Shown piece by piece: positions 1 to 7,087 of a DNA stretch of 64,000 nt. Numbering within the stretch: position 1 is the first letter of the stretch; each line of letters begins with the position of its first letter. The notes under the pieces were generated by a model. The model did not search any database. It had not been told where the DNA came from and saw nothing but the letters and a program-made list of their open reading frames with translations. The position numbers and the translations under genes were made by a program. Location: positions 92,353 to 156,352 of the forward strand of contig JAFKGI010000016.1 in NCBI GenBank assembly GCA_017307785.1, in the 5' to 3' direction. This stretch comes from Vulcanimicrobiota bacterium (GTDB taxonomy: Bacteria; Vulcanimicrobiota; Xenobia; Xenobiales; JADMJV01).

Positions 1-1
1 G

Positions 2-1732
2 GTGCTGCAAGGACGCTGTGGCCAGGCCCGGCGTCGCCTGGAGGTGGTTCTGCAACGAGGCCAGTCTTTTCGCGGGCCGCTCAACGCCAACGGCAGCCTG
101 GCTCTGCGCCTCAACCCTTCCGCGCCCGACCTGGACAAAGTCCGCTTCCACTCCAACGAGCCCCTGCTGAACGCGGTGCGGGCGAACGGCGACCTGTTGC
201 TGCCGCTGGGCAGCCAGATGGAATTTGGAGCGACCGAGGCGTCGGGTCGAATCAATGGACGGGACGACGTCAACGTGGGCGGCCAGCCGATCATGGACAG
301 CCAGGGCCGCATGACCGGCGTCACCGGAGGCAGCTGGCTCAAGGACAACGCCACCCTCAAAGAGACGACGGAGAACGAGAGTAAATCCCTGGTCGGCATC
401 GGCCAGTCCCAGACGGTGCCGAAACTCTCGGCCGGAGACGTGAAGCGCGGCAGCGGCGGCACCCATTCTTTGCCCGGCGGCCTCTACGCTTTCAGCGACG
501 CCAACACCGTGAGCTTTTTCTCCGACCCTCACGCGGATCCGGACACAGCCACTCCGACCCGAGTCTTTCACGGAGTGATTTACAACGGCGCCAGTGACAG
601 CGGCACGCCCGACCAGGAAGCCGTCTACCTCAAGGATGGACGCTTCATTCCCAGCGGGCGCGTGGAGGCCTCGGCCGACATGGTGGTGGGGTCGACCAGC
701 GGAGTGCCGCCGCAGATGGCTCTGGGATACAGTCGGGAGGGCACCTTGGACGAAGCCGCTCCTGGAGCCAGCAGTCTGGAAGTGAAGGGCAATTTGACGG
801 TGGCGGGAGATGTGGCCGGCAACGGGTCGCTGCTGACCACCGGCCACGGAGACCTGACCATCAACGGGCGCAGCGAGCTCTCGGCGGCCCCCGATCAGGC
901 CACCACCCTGTTTGCGGAAGGGGCCATCAAGCTTGAGCCGGTTCCGGCCTCGGCCAATTCGGCCCCGGACGCGTTTCTGCCCATCGATTTCCGAGTGTTG
1001 CGCCAGGTGGATGTCGACTACGAGCCCTTTACCCATCTGCATGAGTGGGGTCTCACCACTCCGTCCAAGCGTCGCGAATACGTGGGCTCAAGCGACTCCA
1101 GCCTGTCCTCTTCGATTCGCGACAGCAGCCTGCCCAACTACACGAGTACGATTGCCTCCCAGATTCCCGGTTGGCCCAGCACCACTCCGGGGGGCCACCC
1201 GCTGCCGTCGGCCGCCTCCAACTACATTTCGGACCTGTTGTCTTCCACGCATACGAGTTCTCCGCCCTACAACGACACCACCGGGATGTCGATTGGCAGG
1301 CATCTGCGCCTGCGGGAATACATCAAGAGCGTCGACGCCGGACATCCGGACGCCAACTGGCTGAACCTCCACGAAAAGAACGATGAAGTGACCGACCGGC
1401 TGGTCAATCTCTACACCATGCTCGATCGCGATGCCAAACACCACGGATTCACCGACATGAAGGACTGGTGGAACTCACCTCAGGCCTTTGCTCTCTACGG
1501 CGGCCAGAACTGGCGAGACATCAAGTTACGGGGTCTGGTTTACGCGGGTGATTTCTTTCACGCGGTGGGCAATCATCGCTTTACGGTGGAAGGCGCCATC
1601 GCGGCCGCCACCGGCAGTCTGACCATTCGCAATATCTCGGCCGCCGATTTCACCTTCAATTCTGACCAGCTGAAAAGCCTGATCCCCGACAACAGCGGGC
1701 GCTTTCGCTCAGTGCTCTGGCTGCTCGACTGA
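2..1732 (+). CDS. PilX-like pilus-associated protein, 5' partial
   Basis: Open from the first bases of the window, so the N-terminus probably lies outside it. The first visible residues (GQARRRLEVVLQRG) resemble the post-membrane helix of the small PilX-like protein at 36.0-36.5 kb (AGLEDARLKLERDL), so a prepilin or PilX membrane anchor upstream is inferred. The rest is beta-rich with Gly/Asn/Ser stretches such as LEVKGNLTVAGDVAGNGSLL and TVEGAIAAATGSLTIRNI. These look like the stacked strands of large PilX or bactofilin-like pilus proteins. It ends 24 bases inside the convergent nucleotidyltransferase gene. The role in type IV pilus assembly is inference; no catalytic motif is visible. Confidence 0.55.
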   Translation: MLQGRCGQARRRLEVVLQRGQSFRGPLNANGSLALRLNPSAPDLDKVRFHSNEPLLNAVRANGDLLLPLGSQMEFGATEASGRINGRDDVNVGGQPIMDSQGRMTGVTGGSWLKDNATLKETTENESKSLVGIGQSQTVPKLSAGDVKRGSGGTHSLPGGLYAFSDANTVSFFSDPHADPDTATPTRVFHGVIYNGASDSGTPDQEAVYLKDGRFIPSGRVEASADMVVGSTSGVPPQMALGYSREGTLDEAAPGASSLEVKGNLTVAGDVAGNGSLLTTGHGDLTINGRSELSAAPDQATTLFAEGAIKLEPVPASANSAPDAFLPIDFRVLRQVDVDYEPFTHLHEWGLTTPSKRREYVGSSDSSLSSSIRDSSLPNYTSTIASQIPGWPSTTPGGHPLPSAASNYISDLLSSTHTSSPPYNDTTGMSIGRHLRLREYIKSVDAGHPDANWLNLHEKNDEVTDRLVNLYTMLDRDAKHHGFTDMKDWWNSPQAFALYGGQNWRDIKLRGLVYAGDFFHAVGNHRFTVEGAIAAATGSLTIRNISAADFTFNSDQLKSLIPDNSGRFRSVLWLLD

Positions 1733-2590
1733 AGGCTCATCGAGAGCTTCCACCAGTCGCAGGCCGCGCTGCTCCTCCGGCCAGATCCCGCCGGCCACGA
1801 AGACGCGGGCCAGGTAGTCCCGATATCTACCGGGGGGATACTCATCGTACAATTGCACGGCCCGGTGGGCGTCGATCAAACCCATGTGCAGAGCAAATTC
1901 TTCCAGGCAGGCGGCCTTGGTCTCCGTCATCTCTTCCCAGGCGGCCGCCTGGTGAGCGATTTGCCAAAGCGAGTCGAGGTTCCGAAGGTCACACCAGCTG
2001 ACTTCTCCTCCCCAACGCACCACTTCCAGCCGTTCCTGACCCGCGTAGTGGCGATTGAGGATCTCCAGATCCAGACTCAGCGAGCCCGTGCCTTTGAAGT
2101 TGCGGGAGACCTCGACTACGGAGGGGTGATAGAAACCCAGGTCGGGCACGCGCCAGGGTTGTCCGTCAAGCTCCAGCCAGCTGTAATCTTCGTAGCCAGG
2201 CATACGCTTGGCCACGATCGTGGCGGCGCCCGGCATTTGTTCCGCCACGCTCAGACCGTCTCCCCAAAAGAAGTTGTGAGCGGCCATGAGGCAAAGGCTT
2301 TCCCCCTGAATCCACTCTTCGTGTTTTTGCAGCAGGGAGAACAGGTCGAATTTCTTGGCCGGGCTGACATAAGAGAGGGACAACCCGTAGTCGGAACCGT
2401 CGCCCAAAACCCGCTTCAGCTTGGGCGCCGGACCGAGCACCAGAATCTGGCGAATTCCCCAGCTCATCAAGTTTGCAATGGGATATTGCAGGGCCGGCTG
2501 GTCATAGAGAGGCAACTCCAGCAGGCCGAGGGGCGGCATGCGCCGGTCGCTCTGTTCAGGCTCGTCGTTGGCGAAGAGAATGGCTTTCAC
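1709..2590 (-). CDS. Nucleotidyltransferase-like protein (sugar-nucleotide type)
   Basis: About 293 residues from a GTG at 2590. The longer reading frame reaches 2716, but its extra residues are Arg/Ser/Pro-rich and lie inside the upstream DUF4385 gene. The start VKAILFAND, then PLGLLELPLYDQPALQYPIANLMSWGIRQILVLGP, follows the N-terminal layout of glucose-1-phosphate thymidylyl- and mannose-1-phosphate guanylyltransferases (a Rossmann-like strand, then a 'pai..l...gi..i.vv' element). The canonical GGxGTRL activation loop is absent, replaced by NDEPEQSDRRMPPLG, so catalysis is doubtful. It is the last gene of a TetR-DUF4385-nucleotidyltransferase operon and overlaps DUF4385 by 35 bases. It could be a non-catalytic regulatory homologue. 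Confidence 0.6.
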   Translation of the reverse strand: MKAILFANDEPEQSDRRMPPLGLLELPLYDQPALQYPIANLMSWGIRQILVLGPAPKLKRVLGDGSDYGLSLSYVSPAKKFDLFSLLQKHEEWIQGESLCLMAAHNFFWGDGLSVAEQMPGAATIVAKRMPGYEDYSWLELDGQPWRVPDLGFYHPSVVEVSRNFKGTGSLSLDLEILNRHYAGQERLEVVRWGGEVSWCDLRNLDSLWQIAHQAAAWEEMTETKAACLEEFALHMGLIDAHRAVQLYDEYPPGRYRDYLARVFVAGGIWPEEQRGLRLVEALDEPSVEQPEH

Positions 2591-3134
2591 TGCGGGCGCG
2601 CTTCGGCGACGCGGCCTGGCTTTCCCTTGAAGCCGGCGAGACGGCCTGATGCAGGGCCTGCTGGTAGACGGGGTCGTTTTTAGCGAGCAGCAGTTTCTCT
2701 CGGAAGATCTCGGCACAGCGGGCTTTCACCGGGTCGGGGTCGAGAGGAAGCTGGCTGCGCCCATGGGCTCCGCTGCGTCCTTTCTGGTCGTCGGGCACGG
2801 GGCCCCGGTATTTTTTGCCGCTGCGATGGTTGGCGTAACGCCGCGAGCGGGTCACTCCCATCTGCAAGAATTTGCGGGCCATGTCCATGCCGGGAAAGTC
2901 ACCGGCCTCGCGGTATTCCTCGAACAACCGATAAATGCGAGCGGCCGATTCCTCGGCCGCCTCCTCGGTGGCAAAGCGCCAATGAGGCAAAATCTCTGAT
3001 TTATAAGGCTGCACCAGCAACACGCCCTGTTCGCCGACGCCCACCTGGTAGAGCTCCGGGTGGGCGCGAAAATCTAGCCTGGCGTAGTCGCGCTTGTAGT
3101 CGAACTTTTCTCTGGCCGTGACAGCTCTTGTCAT
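2556..3134 (-). CDS. DUF4385 family protein
   Basis: 192 residues from ATG 3134, which overlaps the TetR stop as ATGA, implying translational coupling. The open frame runs further upstream, but that part is only the antisense-frame reading of tetR. The family signature is clear: a Tyr/Asp-rich start (KFDYKRDYARLDFRAHPELY), GVGEQGVLLVQPYKSEILPHWRF, then MARKFLQMGVTRSRRYANH and SGKKYRG. DUF4385 proteins are cytosolic and of unknown biochemical function. The C-terminal 35 residues are basic and low-complexity and run into the next gene. Co-transcription with a TetR regulator suggests induced expression, but no ligand can be inferred. Confidence 0.85.
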   Translation of the reverse strand: MTRAVTAREKFDYKRDYARLDFRAHPELYQVGVGEQGVLLVQPYKSEILPHWRFATEEAAEESAARIYRLFEEYREAGDFPGMDMARKFLQMGVTRSRRYANHRSGKKYRGPVPDDQKGRSGAHGRSQLPLDPDPVKARCAEIFREKLLLAKNDPVYQQALHQAVSPASRESQAASPKRARSESHSLRQRRA

Positions 3135-3709
3135 CTCTGAGAGCCTTTTTGTGAATCCACCCAATCCGCAATTTCCTGAAAGTGGGCCCGCAACTCCTGG
3201 CGATCCTGGAGCACCACCGCCAGCACGCCCAGGCCCTGGGCCCGAGCCACCAGCGTCTGAGCGTTGGCGCGAGCCTGCTCGGGAGGCTGGGACATGCGGG
3301 AAAACTGACCCTCGGTCCATTCCATCATGCTCTCGTAGAGCGTGGCCGCCAGTTCTCCGAGCCTCTTGGACTGCTGGCGCAAGTCGATCAACAGACGTCC
3401 AAAAGGACAATTCCAGTCATCGCCGTCCACGCTCATCTGGTAGTAGCCGTCCAGCCAGAGCTTCAGCCGCTGCTGGGGGGTGTCACCGGCAGCGGCGGCC
3501 TGGTTCCAGCCCTGGATGTTGGCGTGATAAGAGCTCACCACCGCCTCGGCCAACTGCTCCTTGGTCTTGAAGTAATAGTAAACATTGCCCGCGGGGACAC
3601 CAGCGGCCTCGGCCACGTCCGCCAGACTGGTGCCGGCGAAGCCACGGCGATAGAACAAAAGTTTGGCGGCCTGAACCAGGCGATCCTTTTTGTCAGGAGG
3701 TTTCACCAT
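3131..3709 (-). CDS. TetR/AcrR family transcriptional regulator
   Basis: 192 residues. The N-terminal helix-turn-helix (about residues 8-55) is typical: LVQAAKLLFYRRGFAGTSLADVAEAAGVPAGNVYYYFKTKEQL, with the family's YYYF signature. The C-terminal two-thirds is all-helical and would form the ligand-binding and dimer domain. TetR regulators repress a small local regulon until a small molecule binds. As first gene of a three-gene operon (ATGA overlap with DUF4385) it probably autoregulates. The 83-base gap between its start and the NarL-type regulator's stop would hold promoter and operator; no clear palindrome was identified there. Confidence 0.92.
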   Translation of the reverse strand: MVKPPDKKDRLVQAAKLLFYRRGFAGTSLADVAEAAGVPAGNVYYYFKTKEQLAEAVVSSYHANIQGWNQAAAAGDTPQQRLKLWLDGYYQMSVDGDDWNCPFGRLLIDLRQQSKRLGELAATLYESMMEWTEGQFSRMSQPPEQARANAQTLVARAQGLGVLAVVLQDRQELRAHFQEIADWVDSQKGSQR

Positions 3710-3792
3710 ACCAGTTTACACGAAGACGAGAGAGTCTCGGCAGTATGTGAGTAAGCGAACTTGGCAGAACCCACGAACGCGCACGTTTTGGG

Positions 3793-4434
3793 TCAGGAGA
3801 TGCCGCGTTCGTTGAGGCGTACGACCGCCTCCATGCGATTCTTGACGTCGAGCTTCTGGAAAATCTGGGTGACATAGCGCCGAATGGAGTTCTTGCTCAG
3901 CTGCAGGGCGTCGGCGATGGCCTGGTTGTCTTTGCCGCGGACCAGTTCGCGGACGACCTGCATCTCCCGAGTGGAGAAGGCCGGAAGCGCGGAATTGCGA
4001 TTTTCTTCCCGCATGATCTTGAGGTTTTGACTGACCTGCTGGCTGAACCATTGCTGGCCGGACAAGACCACGCGCACGGCCTGAAGCAGGCAGTCGGGAC
4101 CTTCCTCTTTGACCAGAAATCCGTGGATACCCAGATGCTGCAGAGGAGCCAGATCGTCCGGGTTGGATCGAGAAGACAGAATAAGGACCTTAAGCAGGGC
4201 GTCAAATTCCAGGCATTGCTGGATCAGCGAAGCAGGCCGAAAGTCCTCCATCTGCAGGTCCAGAATCAGCAAATGCGGTCGGTGTTCGAGGACCATCGCC
4301 AGAGTCTCGGCCGTGTTCTTGGCCTGGCCGACGATCTGGTAGGCTTCGGGGTCGTTCAGGGTGGCGGCTACGCCCGCCCGAACCAGGGGGTGGTCATCCG
4401 CGATCAAAACGCGGACCGGCGAAACAAAGTTCAT
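3793..4434 (-). CDS. NarL/FixJ-type response regulator (REC + LuxR HTH)
   Basis: 213 residues. The receiver domain (about 8-125) has the acidic pair in IADDHPLVRAG, the phospho-acceptor Asp in LLILDLQM and the conserved Lys in GFLVKEEGP. The LuxR-type HTH (about 148-210) reads LPAFSTREMQVVRELVRGKDNQAIADAL, followed by SIRRYVTQIFQKLDVKNR. No histidine kinase is adjacent, so it is an orphan regulator that may be served by one of the window's hybrid kinases through a phosphotransfer protein. Three helically phased TGTTAG repeats lie 49-87 bases upstream of its start and may be an autoregulatory site. Confidence 0.93.
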   Translation of the reverse strand: MNFVSPVRVLIADDHPLVRAGVAATLNDPEAYQIVGQAKNTAETLAMVLEHRPHLLILDLQMEDFRPASLIQQCLEFDALLKVLILSSRSNPDDLAPLQHLGIHGFLVKEEGPDCLLQAVRVVLSGQQWFSQQVSQNLKIMREENRNSALPAFSTREMQVVRELVRGKDNQAIADALQLSKNSIRRYVTQIFQKLDVKNRMEAVVRLNERGIS

Positions 4435-4482
4435 AGCAACGCTCCGTCCAAGAGAAAGATCCTCTTCAGACTATCCAAAAAG

Positions 4483-4521
4483 TGTTAGAACCGCGTCGAT
4501 TAACTGTTAGCGCTTTGTTAG
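4483..4521 (-). promoter_or_regulatory. Triple phased TGTTAG/CTAACA direct repeats upstream of the NarL-type regulator
   Basis: TGTTAG occurs at 4483-4488, 4505-4510 and 4516-4521 in the same orientation, with start-to-start spacings of 22 and 11 bases (about two and one helical turns). They sit 49-87 bases upstream of the regulator's ATG (4434). Same-face direct repeats are a common layout for response-regulator binding. Function is inferred. Confidence 0.4.
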
Positions 4522-4593
4522 TCGAGTGACTGACTACCTGATTCTAAGGCAAATTTCCTCGAGCCCGCCCTAAAAGGAGACCAAAGTCGCCCG

Positions 4594-5526
4594 TTAGATT
4601 TTAGGTGCCACGCCTCCCGACGAAGGGCCCTTCATGTGGGGCCAGCCGTCCGCGCCCCAGGTGACCGGATCGATCAGAACCTGGCGTCCTTCGTGCTTCT
4701 CGTCCCAGGCGTGGTAGACCAGCCAGTCCTTGCCTTTGCGGTCCTGGGTCAAGAAAGCGTGGCCCGGACCTTCCCAGCGCTGGTTGCTGGTCAGGAAAGG
4801 CTCTCCCGCCTTTTCAAAGGGGCCCAGGGGAGATTTGGAGCGGGCGGCGCCCTCGGCGTAGTCCTCGCCCCAGTAGCCGTTACCGGAGTAGAGCACGAAG
4901 TAATAGTCGCCGCGTTTCACCAGCTCGGGAGCCTCGACGATATCGCCTTCCCAGCTCTCGGGATCGTTGCGCAGCACTTCCACCGCCTCACCGCTGCGGG
5001 TCAGTCCGTCGGCTTCCAGTCGTTGTCCCATGATGCGAGTCGGCTGGGGTGGGTTGAAGGCGTTGCCGTCTTCTTTCCAATAAAGATACTTGGTTCCGTC
5101 TTCGTCTTCGAAGAAGGTCGCGTCGATGACGCCCACGTTGGGTTCGGCCACCAGAGGCTGGCCGATATCCTGATAAGGGCCATCGACCTTGTCGGAGGTG
5201 GCGGCGCCGATGCGCAGCATGCCGGAGCGGTCGCGAGCCGTGAAATAGGCAACGAACCCCTCCCCGACTTTGTGGATCTCGGGAGCCCAGAAATCGCCGC
5301 TGGCCCAGCCGGGGGTCTTGCGTTTGGCAAAGATGCTGCCGGCGTCTTCCCAGTTCACCAGATCCTTGGAGTGGTAAATGGGGAAAGCACCGTGCTGGCG
5401 GTCACCGCCGGTGGTGGCCATAAAATAGTCGCTGCCGGCCTTGAGCACACCCGGGTCGGGTGCATCCTCGCGCAGGACAGGATTGGTGTAAGTGGGCGGC
5501 CCGGCCACGTAGGGAAGAATCATCAT
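4594..5526 (-). CDS. Glycoside hydrolase family 43 (five-bladed propeller glycosidase)
   Basis: 310 residues covering one GH43 propeller domain and little else. The three catalytic acids are in the expected order: general base Asp24 in EDAPDPGVLK, pKa-modulating Asp135 in GVIDATFF, and general acid Glu198 in DIVEAPELV. Other family features are DYFMATTGG, FWAPEIHKVG and the terminal WLVYHAWD block. GH43 enzymes are inverting exo- or endo-glycosidases acting mainly on arabinose- or xylose-containing plant polysaccharides. Specificity cannot be read here. No signal peptide is visible, so the product is probably cytoplasmic and acts on imported oligosaccharides. It stands alone, without transporter or other glycosidase neighbours. 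Confidence 0.92.
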   Translation of the reverse strand: MMILPYVAGPPTYTNPVLREDAPDPGVLKAGSDYFMATTGGDRQHGAFPIYHSKDLVNWEDAGSIFAKRKTPGWASGDFWAPEIHKVGEGFVAYFTARDRSGMLRIGAATSDKVDGPYQDIGQPLVAEPNVGVIDATFFEDEDGTKYLYWKEDGNAFNPPQPTRIMGQRLEADGLTRSGEAVEVLRNDPESWEGDIVEAPELVKRGDYYFVLYSGNGYWGEDYAEGAARSKSPLGPFEKAGEPFLTSNQRWEGPGHAFLTQDRKGKDWLVYHAWDEKHEGRQVLIDPVTWGADGWPHMKGPSSGGVAPKI

Positions 5527-5709
5527 CGGCCAGACTCTATGTTACCGTCTGGGGGGGAAGGTTGCCGAAGTGTTAACCGACCGTCTGAAGTTCACGGGCC
5601 GGGCGAAGATCGCGTGTCGCACCAATCTCTTCATAAAGGACAGGTTAGCCGGGCGGACGGGTCAGGGGAAGCAACAGCAATACCAGCCTAAAGTCTCTAG
5701 AATATTTCC

Positions 5710-5727
5710 GATATATCTAATAATATC
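5710..5727 (+). promoter_or_regulatory. Candidate PadR/YqjI operator (GATAT-n8-ATATC)
   Basis: An AT-rich island in GC-rich DNA lies immediately before the PadR start codon (5734). It holds the inverted repeat GATAT (5710-5714) and ATATC (5723-5727) separated by 8 bases. The position would let the regulator block its own promoter and that of the coupled reductase gene. Assignment is by position and symmetry only. Confidence 0.45.
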
Positions 5728-5733
5728 TTTCCT

Positions 5734-6297
5734 ATGAGAAACCATCATCACAGAGGAGGCGGACCTCGCTTCCGCCATTCACCCGACCATCGCCACCATC
5801 ATCGCGACCTGCACGAGCGTTCCGAGCGCGGCCGAGGAGGGCCCGGGCGTTTTTTCGAGAGCGGCGAGCTGCGCTACGTGCTGCTCCATTTGATCCGCGA
5901 CACGCCTCGTCACGGCTACGACATCATCAAACAAATCGAAAATCTTTCGCAGGGTGCCCATACTCCCAGCCCCGGCATTATCTACCCAACCCTTACGCTG
6001 CTGGAAGAAATGGGATTGGCCAGTGTGAGCAGCGAGGGGTCGCGCAAACTGTATGTAGCCACCGAACTGGGTCGCCAAGAGCTTCAGGAAAAGAAGAATT
6101 CGGTCGATTCAATTCTGGGACGACTTCAGGCGGCCAGTGAACGCTTCATGCGGGAACGGCCGCCGCAGATTCTGCGCGCCATGGAGAACCTGAAAACGGT
6201 GCTGCGCATGGGCAGCGGAAAGTGGAATGCGGACCAGCTCCTGGCGGTGACGGAAATCATCGACGAAGCCGCCAAGAAAATCGAAAGGCTACCCTGA
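5734..6297 (+). CDS. PadR family regulator with His-rich N-terminus (YqjI-like)
   Basis: 187 residues. Residues 1-35 form a His/Arg-rich tail containing NHHH, DHRHHHRDLH and further His. Next is the PadR winged-helix domain: LRYVLLHLIRDTPRHGYDIIKQIE, then PSPGIIYPTLTLLEEMGLASV, then a C-terminal helical dimerisation region. E. coli YqjI has the same plan, a metal-binding His-rich N-terminus on a PadR domain, and represses yqjH in response to nickel and iron. Here the downstream gene overlaps by one base (TGATG) and encodes a YqjH-type reductase, which strongly supports the assignment. In E. coli the two genes are divergent; here they form one operon. Confidence 0.9.
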   Translation: MRNHHHRGGGPRFRHSPDHRHHHRDLHERSERGRGGPGRFFESGELRYVLLHLIRDTPRHGYDIIKQIENLSQGAHTPSPGIIYPTLTLLEEMGLASVSSEGSRKLYVATELGRQELQEKKNSVDSILGRLQAASERFMRERPPQILRAMENLKTVLRMGSGKWNADQLLAVTEIIDEAAKKIERLP

Positions 6298-6992
6298 TGA
6301 GCAAGCATACCATTTCTCGAGTCCAGCACGAGCTGGTGCGGCGGGAGATCACTGTAAGCCAGGCGGAATGGGTGACTCCCCGAATGCGCCGCCTGACCTT
6401 CCAGGACGATTCCTTGCGAGGTTTTCAAAGCCCGGCCTTTGATGACCACGTGAAGTTGTTTTTCACACCCGATTGCAATCGAGACTTCACTCCGCGCCGC
6501 TTTGATGGAGAGAACGGCATCTTGACCCTGGACTTCGCGCTCCATCCGGGCGGAGTGGCCTCGGAATGGGCGGAGAACGCGGCCGTAGGTGACACGCTCC
6601 AGATCGGCGGCCCGCGTGGGTCGACGGTGGTGGCCGAGGACTTCGACTGGTACTGGCTGATCGGCGACGAAACGGCGCTGCCGGCCATTGGCAGGCGCCT
6701 GGAAGAAGCGACGGAGGGCACTTTGTTCCGCACTTTTGTGCTGGTGGAAGGCCTGAAAAACCGACAGATGATCGAGACCAGGGCAACCTGGCGAGCCAAC
6801 TGGATTTTCCGCTCGGAAGGCGAGTCGTTGCTGGATGCCGTGCGGCGCCCTCCCCTACCGGCGGGAGACGGGCTGGTGTGGCTGGCGGGCGAACACGGCC
6901 TGGTGCGCGGTTTGCGCCATCACTTTGTGGAAGAGCGCAATCATCCCGAAGAATGGGTGCGTGCTTCCAGCTACTGGAGACTGCCGGAATAA
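6297..6992 (+). CDS. Siderophore-interacting / ferric-chelate reductase family protein (YqjH-like)
   Basis: 231 residues from the ATG that overlaps the padR stop; the frame extends upstream inside padR and that part is ignored. The FAD-binding barrel starts at about residue 15 (WVTPRMRRLTFQDD, DDHVKLFF, YTLR-like FTPRRFDGENGILTLDFALH) and continues with GVASEWAENAAVGDTLQIGGPRGS. The NAD(P)H domain includes YWLIGDETALPAIGR and the C-terminal WLAGEHGLVRGLRHHF and SSYWRLPE blocks, typical of ViuB/YqjH proteins. The family reduces ferric siderophores or chelates in the cytoplasm with NAD(P)H and FAD. Coupling to a His-rich PadR points to control by iron or nickel. Confidence 0.9.
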   Translation: MSKHTISRVQHELVRREITVSQAEWVTPRMRRLTFQDDSLRGFQSPAFDDHVKLFFTPDCNRDFTPRRFDGENGILTLDFALHPGGVASEWAENAAVGDTLQIGGPRGSTVVAEDFDWYWLIGDETALPAIGRRLEEATEGTLFRTFVLVEGLKNRQMIETRATWRANWIFRSEGESLLDAVRRPPLPAGDGLVWLAGEHGLVRGLRHHFVEERNHPEEWVRASSYWRLPE

Positions 6993-7087
6993 GACCGAAC
7001 AGAACGTTCGTGACCTCTTGGTTTCTTGTGTGAATCTGATGTCGCCAGCAGCAGGCGGCCCGGCACGCACTTAGAAGACTCGGTTCC

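Noticed and set aside
3135..3410. N-terminal extension of the DUF4385 gene
   Set aside because: It is antisense-frame text of the tetR gene; the ATGA overlap gives the natural start at 3134.
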